From: Cytophaga hutchinsonii ATCC 33406
GTDB lineage: Bacteria > Bacteroidota > Bacteroidia > Cytophagales > Cytophagaceae
Reading direction: 5' to 3'
DNA length: 64,000 bases
Assembly: GCF_000014145.1 (NCBI RefSeq)
Contig: NC_008255.1
Location: 3,054,001-3,118,000, forward strand
Shown here: positions 43,460 through 52,226 of the stretch, piece after piece
Position numbering within the stretch: the stretch's first letter is position 1
Layout: every line of letters begins with the position of its first letter
Position numbers and translations under genes: made by a program
The notes under the pieces: model-generated
Seen by the model: the letters and a program-made list of their open reading frames with translations, nothing else
The model's database searches: none
Told to the model about the DNA's origin: nothing

Positions 43460-44191
43460 TTATTTTTTTCCAACATATGCTGTACAAACACCAAATGTAT
43501 AGGGTTTGTAATGCTTGATGGTAAAACCTGTTTTTTCCAGAATGCTGCAAAATGCTTTTCCATCGGGAAAGGCATTTACCGAATCGGGTAAATAGGTGTA
43601 CGCGGCTGAATCTTTAGAAATAAGTTTACCCACCGTTGGAAGGATGTTCTTAAAATAGAATTGATATACCTGTTTGAACGGTGCATTTTGTGGTTTTGAG
43701 AACTCCAGAACCATGATACTTCCAGCTGGTTTTAACACTCTGTGTATTTCTGCTAAACCGATTTCTAAGTGTTCAAAATTGCGTACTCCAAAAGAAACGA
43801 TTACAGCATCAAAAGTATTGTCCGGGAAGTTGATTTTTTCTGAATCCCCTTTTTCCAGACGGATAATTTTGTCCAGATTTTTTTTAGCAATTTTACCTCT
43901 GCCTATCTGCAGCATATCTTCTGCAATGTCAATCCCTACAACAGATGTTGGTTTTAAACGTGTTGCAGCCTCTATAGCCAGGTCTGCCGTGCCTGTAGCA
44001 ACATCCAGTATATGTGCAGGTTTGTCTTGTTTTAATAAGTTTAAGGCTTGTTTGCGCCAGATCTTATCGATACCTAAACTCAATACACGGTTTAATAAAT
44101 CATATTTGGGGGAAATGTTGTTAAACATAAGCTCTACCTGCTCACGTTTACCACTTTCCATTTCCTGATAGGGCTTAACTGTTGCTGACAT
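43460..44191 (-). CDS. ubiE: Demethylmenaquinone methyltransferase UbiE/MenG
   Basis: About 243 residues from the ATG at 44191 (MSATVKPYQEMESGKREQVE). The frame extends to 44251 but the extra residues would precede the promoter element. It carries FNNISPKYDLLNRVLSLGID, motif I ILDVATGTADLAIEA and the conserved FGVRNFEHLEIGLAEIHRVLKPGG-like segment. The enzyme performs the last methylation of menaquinone synthesis, which is the expected quinone here. It forms an operon with porT. Confidence 0.94.
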   Translation of the reverse strand: MSATVKPYQEMESGKREQVELMFNNISPKYDLLNRVLSLGIDKIWRKQALNLLKQDKPAHILDVATGTADLAIEAATRLKPTSVVGIDIAEDMLQIGRGKIAKKNLDKIIRLEKGDSEKINFPDNTFDAVIVSFGVRNFEHLEIGLAEIHRVLKPAGSIMVLEFSKPQNAPFKQVYQFYFKNILPTVGKLISKDSAAYTYLPDSVNAFPDGKAFCSILEKTGFTIKHYKPYTFGVCTAYVGKK

Positions 44192-44196
44192 ATGTG

Positions 44197-44204
44197 CAAA
44201 TGTA
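44197..44204 (-). promoter_or_regulatory. -7 element of ubiE-porT, near-leaderless
   Basis: On the minus strand TACATTTG matches TAnnTTTG and ends 5 nt before the ubiE ATG. Confidence 0.45.
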
Positions 44205-44278
44205 CAAAGAAATGTAGTAGTTTCTAATATTAGACGGAGGTATGGCGGCAAAAAAGCATTACTACTGTTCCTGCTTTT

Positions 44279-44398
44279 ACGTTAGCGATCGGACGGCAAA
44301 AAAGCCGTCTGATCGCTAACGTCCATCCGTCCGACCGCTTTTTGGGCGGTCAGACGGATGGACTGAGATGAACACTATCGGTCTGACCGATAGTGTTC
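44279..44398. repeat. Three adjacent REP-like hairpins
   Basis: Hairpin 1 (44279-44322) has 19-nt arms around AAAAAA. Hairpin 2 (44322-44362) has arms built on CCATCCGTC-GACCGC. Hairpin 3 (44370-44398) has arms GAACACTATCGGTC / GACCGATAGTGTTC. They lie just downstream of the RAYT remnant. Hairpin 2 matches the hairpin at 45158-45200 in inverted orientation. Confidence 0.85.
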
Positions 44399-44403
44399 GC
44401 TAA

Positions 44404-44965
44404 TCAATATCCTTCATCAAAATTAATGACTCCCAAAGATTCTTTCAAAAACAATTCTTTTGTTTCCGGTATTGCCAACAGATCATACGATATTTTATTA
44501 TTAATCAAGTCTGGAAATGTTCTACTCAAATATTCCTTAAATGAAGAATACTCCCAATCTTGCATATGATCTACTAATCTTGCTTTAACGGATTCTGATG
44601 AATGTAATGAAAACAGGTAACTGCTTGCCCGATGCTTTTATTTAATAATTTGCTTTTCATTTTTTGTTGAAATAAAGATCCACTGTACCATATCTCTTAT
44701 TCATACCTTGTGCATAAGAACTTTGGAGTGTTCCTAATTTCCGTGATAAGATCTTGCTTTTATTTTCATCGGTATCTTCTCTTACATAAAGAATAATATG
44801 ATAATGATTAGGCATCAGGCAATATGCTGCGATATCTGCTATAGCGGCAATTTCCTTTTTCATTTTCTGTAAAAAATAAATGTAATTATCATTTTCAAGA
44901 AAAATCAGTTGTTTATTATTTCCACGATTGTACACGTGATAAAATTCACCCGGTAAAAAAATCAT
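44404..44965 (-). pseudogene. Decayed REP-associated tyrosine transposase (RAYT)
   Basis: The first 102 codons (44657-44965) read intact: FYHVYNRGNNKQLIF, the HUH motif H54/H56 in CLMPNHYHIIL, and the probable nucleophile Y84 in SSYAQGMNKRYG. The frame then stops. Shifting frame restores GSLFQQKMKSK and CFHYIHQNPLKQD, the family C-terminal motifs, and a second shift restores DHMQDWEYSSFKEYL to a stop at 44404-44406. Two frameshifts mean a dead gene. RAYTs are single-copy, chromosomally fixed relatives of IS200 transposases that act on REP hairpins; REP hairpins flank this one on both sides. Confidence 0.88.
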
Positions 44966-45157
44966 AGCGATACATTAAAAATTTATTTATAAAAATATTC
45001 ATGATTACTTTACTAACGGCTGTCCCTCGCTGCTGATGTAAAGCCCGTTTGACGGCTACTCTTTAGTCAATTCATTAATATTTAAAATTATATCCTTTCC
45101 CTTACTCAGAACAGCAAAAACAATTCGATCGATGTAATATTATCATTCATTCTTACC

Positions 45158-45200
45158 AACCATCCGTCGGACCGCCAAAAAAACGGTCTGACGGATGGTT
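45158..45200. repeat. REP-like hairpin upstream of the RAYT remnant
   Basis: AACCATCCGTCGGACCG / CGGTCTGACGGATGGTT with a 9-nt loop, an inverted homologue of the hairpin at 44322-44362. It also ends at the stop codon of the PorE-like gene (45199-45201) and may act as its terminator. Confidence 0.85.
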
Positions 45201-47145
45201 ATTTCACTACAATCTGTACCCGTCTATTTTTAGCGCGTCCCTCAACTGTAGCATTCGTTTCAACAGGTTTTTCAGAGCCAAACGATTCCACTTTGATACG
45301 TGCGGCAGAAATACCTTTCGCTTTTAAATAAACAGCCGCTGCCTGTGCTCTTTTCTGAGAAAGTGCGTTATTGATTGCCGCTGAACCTAATGCATCTGCG
45401 TGGCCTGAGATATATACGTTTGCTTCTTTATGTGTATCCAGATAAATCCCCAGCTGATTCAATTCTGTTTTTGCTTCAGCATTAAGATCTGCACGGTTGC
45501 TTTCAAAATAAACGGTCTTGGCAATTTCTGCTGCAGCAATCGTTTTAATTGTATCTGTTACTTTATGAATGACAGAATCTTTAACCGCTGCCGTGTCGTG
45601 GATATTCAGTATGTAGAGTTGTTTATACACATAATGATCAAACTCATTGAGCGGTAAAACCAATGTATCTTTCAACAACGTATCCTTGCCTTGACTGATG
45701 TAAACCAGATAAGCATTATCGGATAATAATTCTGTTGTATATGTTCCATCGGCCAGTGTATTTACCTGAGTTTTTTGAGCTCCCTTCATGGCGCCTGCCA
45801 TGGGTATGTACTGCATGGTAACATTTGGAAACGGCGTGCTGGTATCGCCTTTCATTACGGAGCCAAGCAGCTGAATATTTTTAACCGGTATTATTTCGTA
45901 AATATCTTTTTCTCCAAAACCGCCGGTTCTGTAAGATGACATAAATGCACGCTTTGTTTTAGCAGACAAGCAGAAGTATAAATCTTCATCGGGTGTATTG
46001 ACAGGATAACCAAGGTTTACAGGTTTTTGCCACTGACCTGTTACTGAATCCAGTTCTGATTTAAAAATATCATACCCGCCCATAGATGTATGTCCTCTTG
46101 AACTGAAGTACATGGTTTTACCATCTGCAGAAATATACGGGGCGTCTTCATCTTCATCTGTATTGATTAGTGAAGACAAGGTCTGCGGTTTGCTCCAGGT
46201 GTTATCGTCCTTTTTCGTAATGAAACAAATATCCAGATCACCATTCTTTTTAAAATGATTGGTAGCGTAGTAGAGTGTTTTCCCATCTGCGGTCATAAAA
46301 GCATCGGATTCAAAATCTGCCGAATTAATTTCCTTTACAGGCACAGGCGTACTCCATGTTCCGGCATTTTTATGAGCCAGTAAAATATCTCCATCGTGTA
46401 AATAACTGTAGATAAAAATTTTAGTATCATTATCAAACAGCTGAATGGTAGCATCGTGTCCGCTTGTGTTCAAATGGAACAGTTCAGGTTTGCTCCATTC
46501 GCCTGTTGAATTTCTATAGGAATAAAAAATATCCTCGAACGGTTCACCATCGTGTTCTTCTTTTGCTTCTGTATTTGTTACCCTGCGGGAAGTAAAGAAT
46601 AATAGGGTATCCGTATATGAAACAACAGGACTGTGATCTGAAAAGCTTGAATTAACCGCAGCACCTAAATTCTGGATCTTGTAATTTGCAGGATTGGCTA
46701 CAAAATTGCGCGCGCATTTCAGTTGATATTTATATCGATCAGCTTCCTTGTATTGAATTTTGTTTTTTGATGTTTTCTGCTGAAAAGCAGTATAAAAAAA
46801 ATCTGCCTGATCAAAATTGAAATTCAATTGATTTGCCCTGCCCAGCCAATAATAAAGATATTTATCGTAGGAAGAATCTTTTTGTAAAACCTTTTCGAAA
46901 TTGATTAATGCCTGTTCTTTTGAATAGCGGAATAAATTACAAACACCGCTTTTATAAAGTGCCTGTATATTTTCAGGGTCCGTTTTCAGTACCTGATCAT
47001 AATAAGGAGCAGCATTTTTATACTGTCCTTTTCTGTAACAGGTGTTGCCTTTGCGGAGCAACAGATTGATGTTTTGTGCGTAACTAAAACCTGAATAAAA
47101 AAACAAAATCGTACTGAAATAAAAAATCTTCTTATACGTGTTCAT
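45199..47145 (-). CDS. PorE-like TPR / PD40 propeller / OmpA protein, copy A
   Basis: A 648-residue exported protein (signal MNTYKKIFYFSTILFFYSGFSYAQ). The domains in order are TPR (residues about 25-130: GNTCYRKGQYKNAAPYYDQVLKTDPENIQALYKSG), a PD40/WD40-like propeller (about 155-400) with repeats of the type MTADGKTLYYATN and ISADGKTMYFSSRGHTSMGGYD, a carboxypeptidase-regulatory-like domain (about 410-490), and C-terminal OmpA (ANVYISGHADALGSAAINN, SQKRAQAAAVYL). This is the architecture of PorE (PG1058), a peptidoglycan-bound T9SS component, but PorE is a lipoprotein and no lipobox is seen here. The gene sits 12 bp downstream of copy B. Confidence 0.88.
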   Translation of the reverse strand: MNTYKKIFYFSTILFFYSGFSYAQNINLLLRKGNTCYRKGQYKNAAPYYDQVLKTDPENIQALYKSGVCNLFRYSKEQALINFEKVLQKDSSYDKYLYYWLGRANQLNFNFDQADFFYTAFQQKTSKNKIQYKEADRYKYQLKCARNFVANPANYKIQNLGAAVNSSFSDHSPVVSYTDTLLFFTSRRVTNTEAKEEHDGEPFEDIFYSYRNSTGEWSKPELFHLNTSGHDATIQLFDNDTKIFIYSYLHDGDILLAHKNAGTWSTPVPVKEINSADFESDAFMTADGKTLYYATNHFKKNGDLDICFITKKDDNTWSKPQTLSSLINTDEDEDAPYISADGKTMYFSSRGHTSMGGYDIFKSELDSVTGQWQKPVNLGYPVNTPDEDLYFCLSAKTKRAFMSSYRTGGFGEKDIYEIIPVKNIQLLGSVMKGDTSTPFPNVTMQYIPMAGAMKGAQKTQVNTLADGTYTTELLSDNAYLVYISQGKDTLLKDTLVLPLNEFDHYVYKQLYILNIHDTAAVKDSVIHKVTDTIKTIAAAEIAKTVYFESNRADLNAEAKTELNQLGIYLDTHKEANVYISGHADALGSAAINNALSQKRAQAAAVYLKAKGISAARIKVESFGSEKPVETNATVEGRAKNRRVQIVVK

Positions 47146-47157
47146 ATTCAGGTTTAA

Positions 47158-49179
47158 TTATTTTTTTAATATCTTAAATTCAGTTCTTCTGTTCAATTCA
47201 CGTCCTTCCAGCTCATCGTCATTAGAAGCCAAAGGTCTTGATTCACCATATCCTTCAAATTTCAATCGGTTTTTTGAAATCCCTTTTGAAACAAGCCAGT
47301 TCACTACAGCCTGTGCACGCTTTCTCGACAATACCCTGTTATATTCGTCAGAACCTTTGCTGTCTGTGTGCCCGGAAATTTCAATTTCCATTTCCGGATT
47401 TTGTTTTAGTAACTGCAATAAATTATTTAGTTCTTTATTTGATGCAGACTTTAACGTTGCCTTATCAAAATCAAAGTAAATATTTCGCAATACATACACA
47501 TTACCAACAGCTAGTTTTTTCAGTGCCAGGTTTTGCGTAATCTCCTGGCTGCTTGTTTTTTCTCCGGGTACAGAAAATGTTTTATTGATAAAGCCAAATT
47601 CTTCTTTCTCTGTTGAGAGGGTATAACTTGTAGCTGCTTCATTCTTTACTGTAAATGAATATAAGCCATCCGGACCAACATTTTTTTCTGCAATCAATTT
47701 GCCGTTTTCATCCGTTAACTGAACAACCGTTTGCATAGGCTTACCGGTTTCAGCATCTTTTACCACACCTTTGATTGTTATCGGAAGAAGTACGGCGGCA
47801 ACAGTTGGAGCCGGCACTACATCAGCGATCGGTGCATCTAAATGCATGGCTTTCATTTTTTCAATCAACTTCGTCCGGTCTTCTCTCGGAGGCATGCTGA
47901 TCATATAAATATCTTTTTCACCTACCCCATCATCTTTCGCTGACGCGTAATATCCGTGTCCCCCATCACCTGACAATACAAAGTTAATATCATCATCTGC
48001 TGAGTTAATCGGATATCCCATGTTTATCGGCTCTGTCCAATCTCCTTTGGTTGAATCATAATACGTCTTAAATATATCAAGACCTCCCATACCCTTATGC
48101 GCTCTGGAAGAAAAGTATAACGTCATACCATCAAAATCCATAAAAGGACTTTCATCATCCACTTCAGTATTAATTGTCGGGCCAAGATTGATCGGTTTTC
48201 CCCAGAAACCTTTATCATTCATTTTAACCATATACAAATCGAGTTTGCCATATCCCCCTTCGCGGTTACTGGCAAAAAACAATGTATTTCCATCAGGAGA
48301 AACAGCAGCAGCATTTTCTCTGTAGGTACGGCTGTTTACAGAACCTTCGATGGGTAATGGTTTTGACCAGGAACCGTCTGCACGCTGCTTGCAATAATAA
48401 ATATCTCCGGCATTGTCATCCTTATAAATAAAAAGTTCAGAACCATCTGCAGACAATGCAATACTGGCATCGTGAAATTCTGTGTTAATGTTGCTGCCTA
48501 TATTCTGTGGCGCACCCCATTGTCCGGCTATTTTCTTGGAAATATAAATGTCTTCATAGTACTGTCCGTTTTCATCAAAGGAACCACCTGTACTTCCTGG
48601 TCTTCTGGATGTAAAGATCATTACTTTTTCATCGGCAGAAATAACCGGAGCAAAATCAGAGTAAGGTGAATTAACAACGCTGCTAACCGATTGGATTTTG
48701 ACATCTACCGGCTTTTCCATAAATTCTTTCCCGTTGGCGCATTCGTACAGCCTGCGGTCTATTTTCTTTAAAAAAGGATTGGAAGGATCTAATGTTGCGC
48801 GGTATTTCGTGAAATAATCTGCGGCTTCATCAAACCGGTGATTTTCCTGATAGGCAACACCCAGGTTAAACAAAATATCTTTATCAACTTTAGGATCTAA
48901 TTTATAAGCACTTTCGAAGTAAGAAAGGCATTTGTGCGGATATTCGGATTTGAGGTATTGTACACCGATTTTATAATTCAGACTCGCATTTGTCTGATTT
49001 AACTTATATGCCTGTAAATATTGGTTTAACGCAGTTTTACTATCTCCGCTTGCAGCCGCAGCATCGCCTTCCTTTATATATTTTTTTTCATTTTGAGCCT
49101 GTGCAAAAACGATGTTTAGAAAAAATATACCTAAAAAAATACTTTTAGAAAATAATAATCTATAGTTAACTGACTTCAT
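47158..49179 (-). CDS. PorE-like TPR / PD40 propeller / OmpA protein, copy B
   Basis: The 673-residue paralogue is transcribed ahead of copy A, with the same domain order: signal peptide ending FAQAQ, TPR (residues about 28-140), a PD40 propeller (about 165-415; DENGQYYEDIYISKK, SPDGNTLFFASNREGGYGKLD), a carboxypeptidase-regulatory-like domain (GVVKDAETGKPMQTVVQL), and OmpA (IYFDFDKATLKSASNKEL, ISGHTDSKGSDEYN, RKRAQAVVNWL). The SRGxGGYD-type propeller motifs indicate a shared origin with copy A. It is divergent from engB across a 196-bp gap. It probably anchors an outer-membrane machine to peptidoglycan. Confidence 0.88.
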   Translation of the reverse strand: MKSVNYRLLFSKSIFLGIFFLNIVFAQAQNEKKYIKEGDAAAASGDSKTALNQYLQAYKLNQTNASLNYKIGVQYLKSEYPHKCLSYFESAYKLDPKVDKDILFNLGVAYQENHRFDEAADYFTKYRATLDPSNPFLKKIDRRLYECANGKEFMEKPVDVKIQSVSSVVNSPYSDFAPVISADEKVMIFTSRRPGSTGGSFDENGQYYEDIYISKKIAGQWGAPQNIGSNINTEFHDASIALSADGSELFIYKDDNAGDIYYCKQRADGSWSKPLPIEGSVNSRTYRENAAAVSPDGNTLFFASNREGGYGKLDLYMVKMNDKGFWGKPINLGPTINTEVDDESPFMDFDGMTLYFSSRAHKGMGGLDIFKTYYDSTKGDWTEPINMGYPINSADDDINFVLSGDGGHGYYASAKDDGVGEKDIYMISMPPREDRTKLIEKMKAMHLDAPIADVVPAPTVAAVLLPITIKGVVKDAETGKPMQTVVQLTDENGKLIAEKNVGPDGLYSFTVKNEAATSYTLSTEKEEFGFINKTFSVPGEKTSSQEITQNLALKKLAVGNVYVLRNIYFDFDKATLKSASNKELNNLLQLLKQNPEMEIEISGHTDSKGSDEYNRVLSRKRAQAVVNWLVSKGISKNRLKFEGYGESRPLASNDDELEGRELNRRTEFKILKK

Positions 49180-49375
49180 ACGATTTAAAATTTCTAGAAA
49201 TAATCTACATTTCTACTATAACACAAACTTAAATGTAAACGTTACGTTTGATTAATACAATTTTTAGAAAAAAGTTTATTTAGCAGATGCAATTCTTAAA
49301 ATGAATAAAAATTCAATAAATGAAAGGTATGGCATAATTTTAGTAAATTGTATGCCCAAATAGTAAAACAATACC

Positions 49376-49975
49376 ATGAAAATGAATGCAAAATTCATCA
49401 GTAGTTATGATGATTATCAAAAATGTCCTGAAATAACGAAACCTGAATATGCATTTATTGGGCGCTCAAATGTGGGTAAATCATCGTTAATCAATTCGTT
49501 GACAGGAGTTAAGAATCTGGCTATGACCTCTTCCAAACCTGGTAAAACACAATTGATCAACCTGTTTACCATTGAGGAAACGTGGATTCTGGCCGATTTA
49601 CCGGGGTATGGATTTGCCAAAGCGAGCCAATCCAGCAGAATCAAATGGGGCCGCATGGTACATGATTATCTGAAAAACCGTACGAACCTTACCACCGTAT
49701 TCTTATTGGTAGATTCGCGGCATGAGCCAATGAAATCTGATCTGGAGCAGATTACCTGGCTGGCGAGCAATGGTATCCCGTTCAGTTTAATCTTTACTAA
49801 AATTGATAAACAGTCTCTTACCCAAACCAATAAGATTCTGGCAAGCTGGACAAAAGTTTTAAGTGAAAATTGGGAAGAATTACCTAAAATGTTTTTAACT
49901 TCTTCTGAATCCGGGAAAGGTACAGAAGAACTGTTAACCTACATAGACGAAATCAACAAACAGATTGCAAATTAA
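49376..49975 (+). CDS. engB: Ribosome biogenesis GTPase EngB (YsxC/YihA)
   Basis: The 199-residue TRAFAC GTPase is needed for 50S subunit assembly. G1 is GRSNVGKS (residues 29-36), G2 lies in TSSKPGKTQLIN, G3 is DLPGYGFA (74-81), G4 is FTKIDK and G5 lies near LTSSESGKG. Length and motif spacing are normal. It is followed at 61 bp by a TonB-like gene on the same strand. Confidence 0.96.
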   Translation: MKMNAKFISSYDDYQKCPEITKPEYAFIGRSNVGKSSLINSLTGVKNLAMTSSKPGKTQLINLFTIEETWILADLPGYGFAKASQSSRIKWGRMVHDYLKNRTNLTTVFLLVDSRHEPMKSDLEQITWLASNGIPFSLIFTKIDKQSLTQTNKILASWTKVLSENWEELPKMFLTSSESGKGTEELLTYIDEINKQIAN

Positions 49976-50036
49976 ACACAATAATTACAACGTTTTTTCA
50001 TATCATTGTAAACTAAACCGTAATCGATTATAGAGT

Positions 50037-50405
50037 ATGAAACAGTTCCTATTTGTTCTAGCTATCAGCCTGGTTGCTTTTATTTCTTATAAAGAAATTC
50101 AGGCACAAACAGCTCCTACTAAAGTTGTTCCGGCAGCTCAATATTATGAAGGAGGCCAAACAGCTATGTATGAATTTATTAATTCACATGTTTTGTATCC
50201 GGCCGTAGCAAAAAGAAACAGAATTCAGGGAGAATGCATCATTGGCGGTGTATTAGAAGCTGACGGTACAATGACCAATGTAACAGTTGTAAAAAACATT
50301 GGCGGCGGTTGCGGTGAAGAAGCGGCACGTGTAGTAAAGTTATTGAAATTCCGTGCACCGGGTTTTAAATCTCAAACCAGCATACCCGTATATTTCAAAT
50401 TATAA
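50037..50405 (+). CDS. Small periplasmic TonB C-terminal domain protein
   Basis: This 122-residue protein has a signal peptide or anchor (MKQFLFVLAISLVAFISYKEIQAQ). A single TonB_C domain (residues about 38-122) follows, with ALQEFINSHVLYPAVAKRN-like, GECIIGGVLEADGTM and RVVKLLKFRAPGFK segments. It lacks the Pro-rich spacer and the strong inner-membrane helix of true TonB, so energy transduction is doubtful. Such stand-alone domains are common in Bacteroidota and their role is unknown. Confidence 0.85.
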   Translation: MKQFLFVLAISLVAFISYKEIQAQTAPTKVVPAAQYYEGGQTAMYEFINSHVLYPAVAKRNRIQGECIIGGVLEADGTMTNVTVVKNIGGGCGEEAARVVKLLKFRAPGFKSQTSIPVYFKL

Positions 50406-50444
50406 ATAATTTAAGTCAACATTCATTTTCGAATATTTAATACA

Positions 50445-51053
50445 ATGGAATTAAGAGAAGTAGCAGCAGTATCAGGTAGAGGTGGTTTATTTAAAATACT
50501 TAAACCAACTAAAAATGGTGTCATTTTAGAAGCGATCGATCCATCTAAAAAACGTTTTGTAGCTGGCGCAAATGAAAGAGTTTCTATTTTAAATGAGATC
50601 TCTATCTACACAACAGATAAAGATGGTTCAGTTCCATTAGAATCCGTATTGCATAAAATACATGCTAAGTATGGCGCAGATACTAAAATTACTGGTAAGT
50701 CTTCCAATGATGAATTAGGTAATTTCTTAAGCTCAATCCTTCCGGAATACGACCGTGAAAAAGTGTACCATTCTGACATTAAAAAATTAGCAAACTGGTA
50801 TGCAATTTTACAGGCAAATTTCCCTGAACTGTTAGTTGCTAAAAAAGAAGCGGCTCCTAAAACAGAAGCAAAACCTGCTGAAGCGAAAGAAGAGAAAGTT
50901 AAAGCTGTTAAAGAAGAAAAAGCTGAAGCTCCTGCGCCTGCTGCGAAGAAGGCTGCTGCTAAAAAAGTGAAAGAAGTTTCAGAAGAAGCAACTGAAAAGC
51001 CTGCAGCTAAAAAAGCAGCTGCTAAAAAAACTGCGAAAGCAAAAGGTGAATAA
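50445..51053 (+). CDS. DUF5606 family protein with Lys/Ala-rich tail
   Basis: The 202-residue cytoplasmic protein has a conserved N-terminal part (residues 1-130: MELREVAAVSGRGGLFKIL, NGVILEAIDPSKKRFVAGANERVSIL) that matches the Bacteroidota family DUF5606 from memory. A low-complexity tail follows (residues about 131-202), with repeated KKAAAKK and EEKAEAP blocks like histone H1 or HU extensions. The tail suggests nucleic-acid or ribosome association, which is inference. The next gene begins at a GTG 8 bp before its end. Confidence 0.82.
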   Translation: MELREVAAVSGRGGLFKILKPTKNGVILEAIDPSKKRFVAGANERVSILNEISIYTTDKDGSVPLESVLHKIHAKYGADTKITGKSSNDELGNFLSSILPEYDREKVYHSDIKKLANWYAILQANFPELLVAKKEAAPKTEAKPAEAKEEKVKAVKEEKAEAPAPAAKKAAAKKVKEVSEEATEKPAAKKAAAKKTAKAKGE

Positions 51054-51354
51054 TTCCATCGAAATATTTGATATTAAAATACCAGAACATCCGGAAGCAA
51101 ATACTCCGGATGTTTCTCTTTTTAAGGCCAACCTGAAAAAACAGATTCATTTTTTATTGGAAAAAGATCCTTCCACCTTATGGAATGGCCTGTACCGGAT
51201 TGATGTATCAGAAAATAGAGTCAAGGAAATTTTTTCCGGCGTACCGGATAGCGCAGATGTTGCAGAAAAACTTTGCGAACTGGTGGTTGAACGCTTAATC
51301 CAAAAGATGCATTTCAGAAGAAAATATTCTCAGAACTCAGACGAAACGCTTTAA
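51046..51354 (+). CDS. Small protein of unknown function, 102 residues
   Basis: The start is a GTG that overlaps the end of the DUF5606 gene by 8 bp, which implies translational coupling. The product (IEIFDIKIPEHPEANTPDVS; later STLWNGLYRIDVSENRVKEIF and a C-terminal helix ERLIQKMHFRRKY) is acidic in front and basic at the end, without a signal peptide. The STLWNGLYRIDVSE segment looks like a conserved core. The family is not recognised. Its 3' end overlaps the opposing kinase gene by 18 bp at a shared hairpin. Confidence 0.75.
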   Translation: MNNSIEIFDIKIPEHPEANTPDVSLFKANLKKQIHFLLEKDPSTLWNGLYRIDVSENRVKEIFSGVPDSADVAEKLCELVVERLIQKMHFRRKYSQNSDETL

Positions 51355-52200
51355 CGTTTCGCGCACAGAGGCAACATACCAGCCTCCGAATAAATTCACA
51401 TGCACAAGCAACGGATACAGATTATAAATATCTGCACGTGTGTCAAAAAAACCTTTATCTAACGGCAGTACTTCGCTGTAAGCTGCATAAAACTCATCTT
51501 CAAAACCACCGAAGAGTTTAGTGAAAGCAATTTCAATTTCCCTGTTTCCATAATAGGTTGCCGGATCAACCAGACAAACTGTTCCGGCCTGGTTTAAGGT
51601 GAAATTGCCGCTCCACAGATCTCCATGCAGCAACGTTGGCCGTGACTGTGTAAGCAAGTCCGGCAAGCGGTCTGAAAGCTTGCTGATCATGCCAACAATC
51701 TCCGTTCCCAATACCTTCTCCGCTTTTTTAGCTTGCGGCCAGATGCGTTCATTAACAAAAAAATCAACCCAGTTACTGTTCTGTTTGTTTGATTGAGGCA
51801 ATGAACCTATATAGTTATCGTATTCCAGACCAAAGGTATTGCCTGTGACTCTATGCAATTCAGAAAGTGTGCGTCCAAAATCTGACCAGAAATCAGCTAC
51901 TCTTCTCCCCGGTTCAATTAATTTTAAAATAAAATAGCTTACGTGATCAATCGTTCCGTAACCAACAACTTCAGGCGTATTTGAAGGAAGTACTTTTCGT
52001 AACAATTCTAAGTTCTTTACTTCCTTTTCAAACATATCTACCAGACCTGCGCGATTGGTCTTTATAAAGAAATTTCCCTGCGAAGATTTTACAGCAAACG
52101 CTCTGCTGGTATTGCCTCCGCCAATGGGACGTACTTCATTGACTATTACATCCGTACCGATAACGTGGATTAATAAGGACTCAATGGCTTCTTTATTCAT
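51337..52200 (-). CDS. Fructosamine kinase family protein
   Basis: About 287 residues from the ATG at 52200 (MNKEAIESLL). A GTG at 52227 that overlaps the phosphatase stop is an alternative and adds nine residues. Kinase-fold motifs include GGGNTSRAFAVKSSQGNFFIKTN (glycine-rich loop and ATP-binding Lys), LLHGDLWSGNF (catalytic Asp) and LVDPATYYGNREIEIAF (metal-binding Asp). Family members phosphorylate ketoamines on glycated proteins or small molecules for repair. It is coupled to the tyrosine phosphatase gene, which it follows. Confidence 0.93.
   Translation of the reverse strand: MNKEAIESLLIHVIGTDVIVNEVRPIGGGNTSRAFAVKSSQGNFFIKTNRAGLVDMFEKEVKNLELLRKVLPSNTPEVVGYGTIDHVSYFILKLIEPGRRVADFWSDFGRTLSELHRVTGNTFGLEYDNYIGSLPQSNKQNSNWVDFFVNERIWPQAKKAEKVLGTEIVGMISKLSDRLPDLLTQSRPTLLHGDLWSGNFTLNQAGTVCLVDPATYYGNREIEIAFTKLFGGFEDEFYAAYSEVLPLDKGFFDTRADIYNLYPLLVHVNLFGGWYVASVRETLKRFV
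51342..51361. terminator. Hairpin over two convergent stop codons
   Basis: CGAAACG / CGTTTCG with a CTTTAA loop, placed over the overlapping 3' ends of the 102-codon gene and the fructosamine kinase gene. Confidence 0.6.
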
Positions 52201-52226
52201 TTGGATACATGTTCGTGCGAAAGGCA

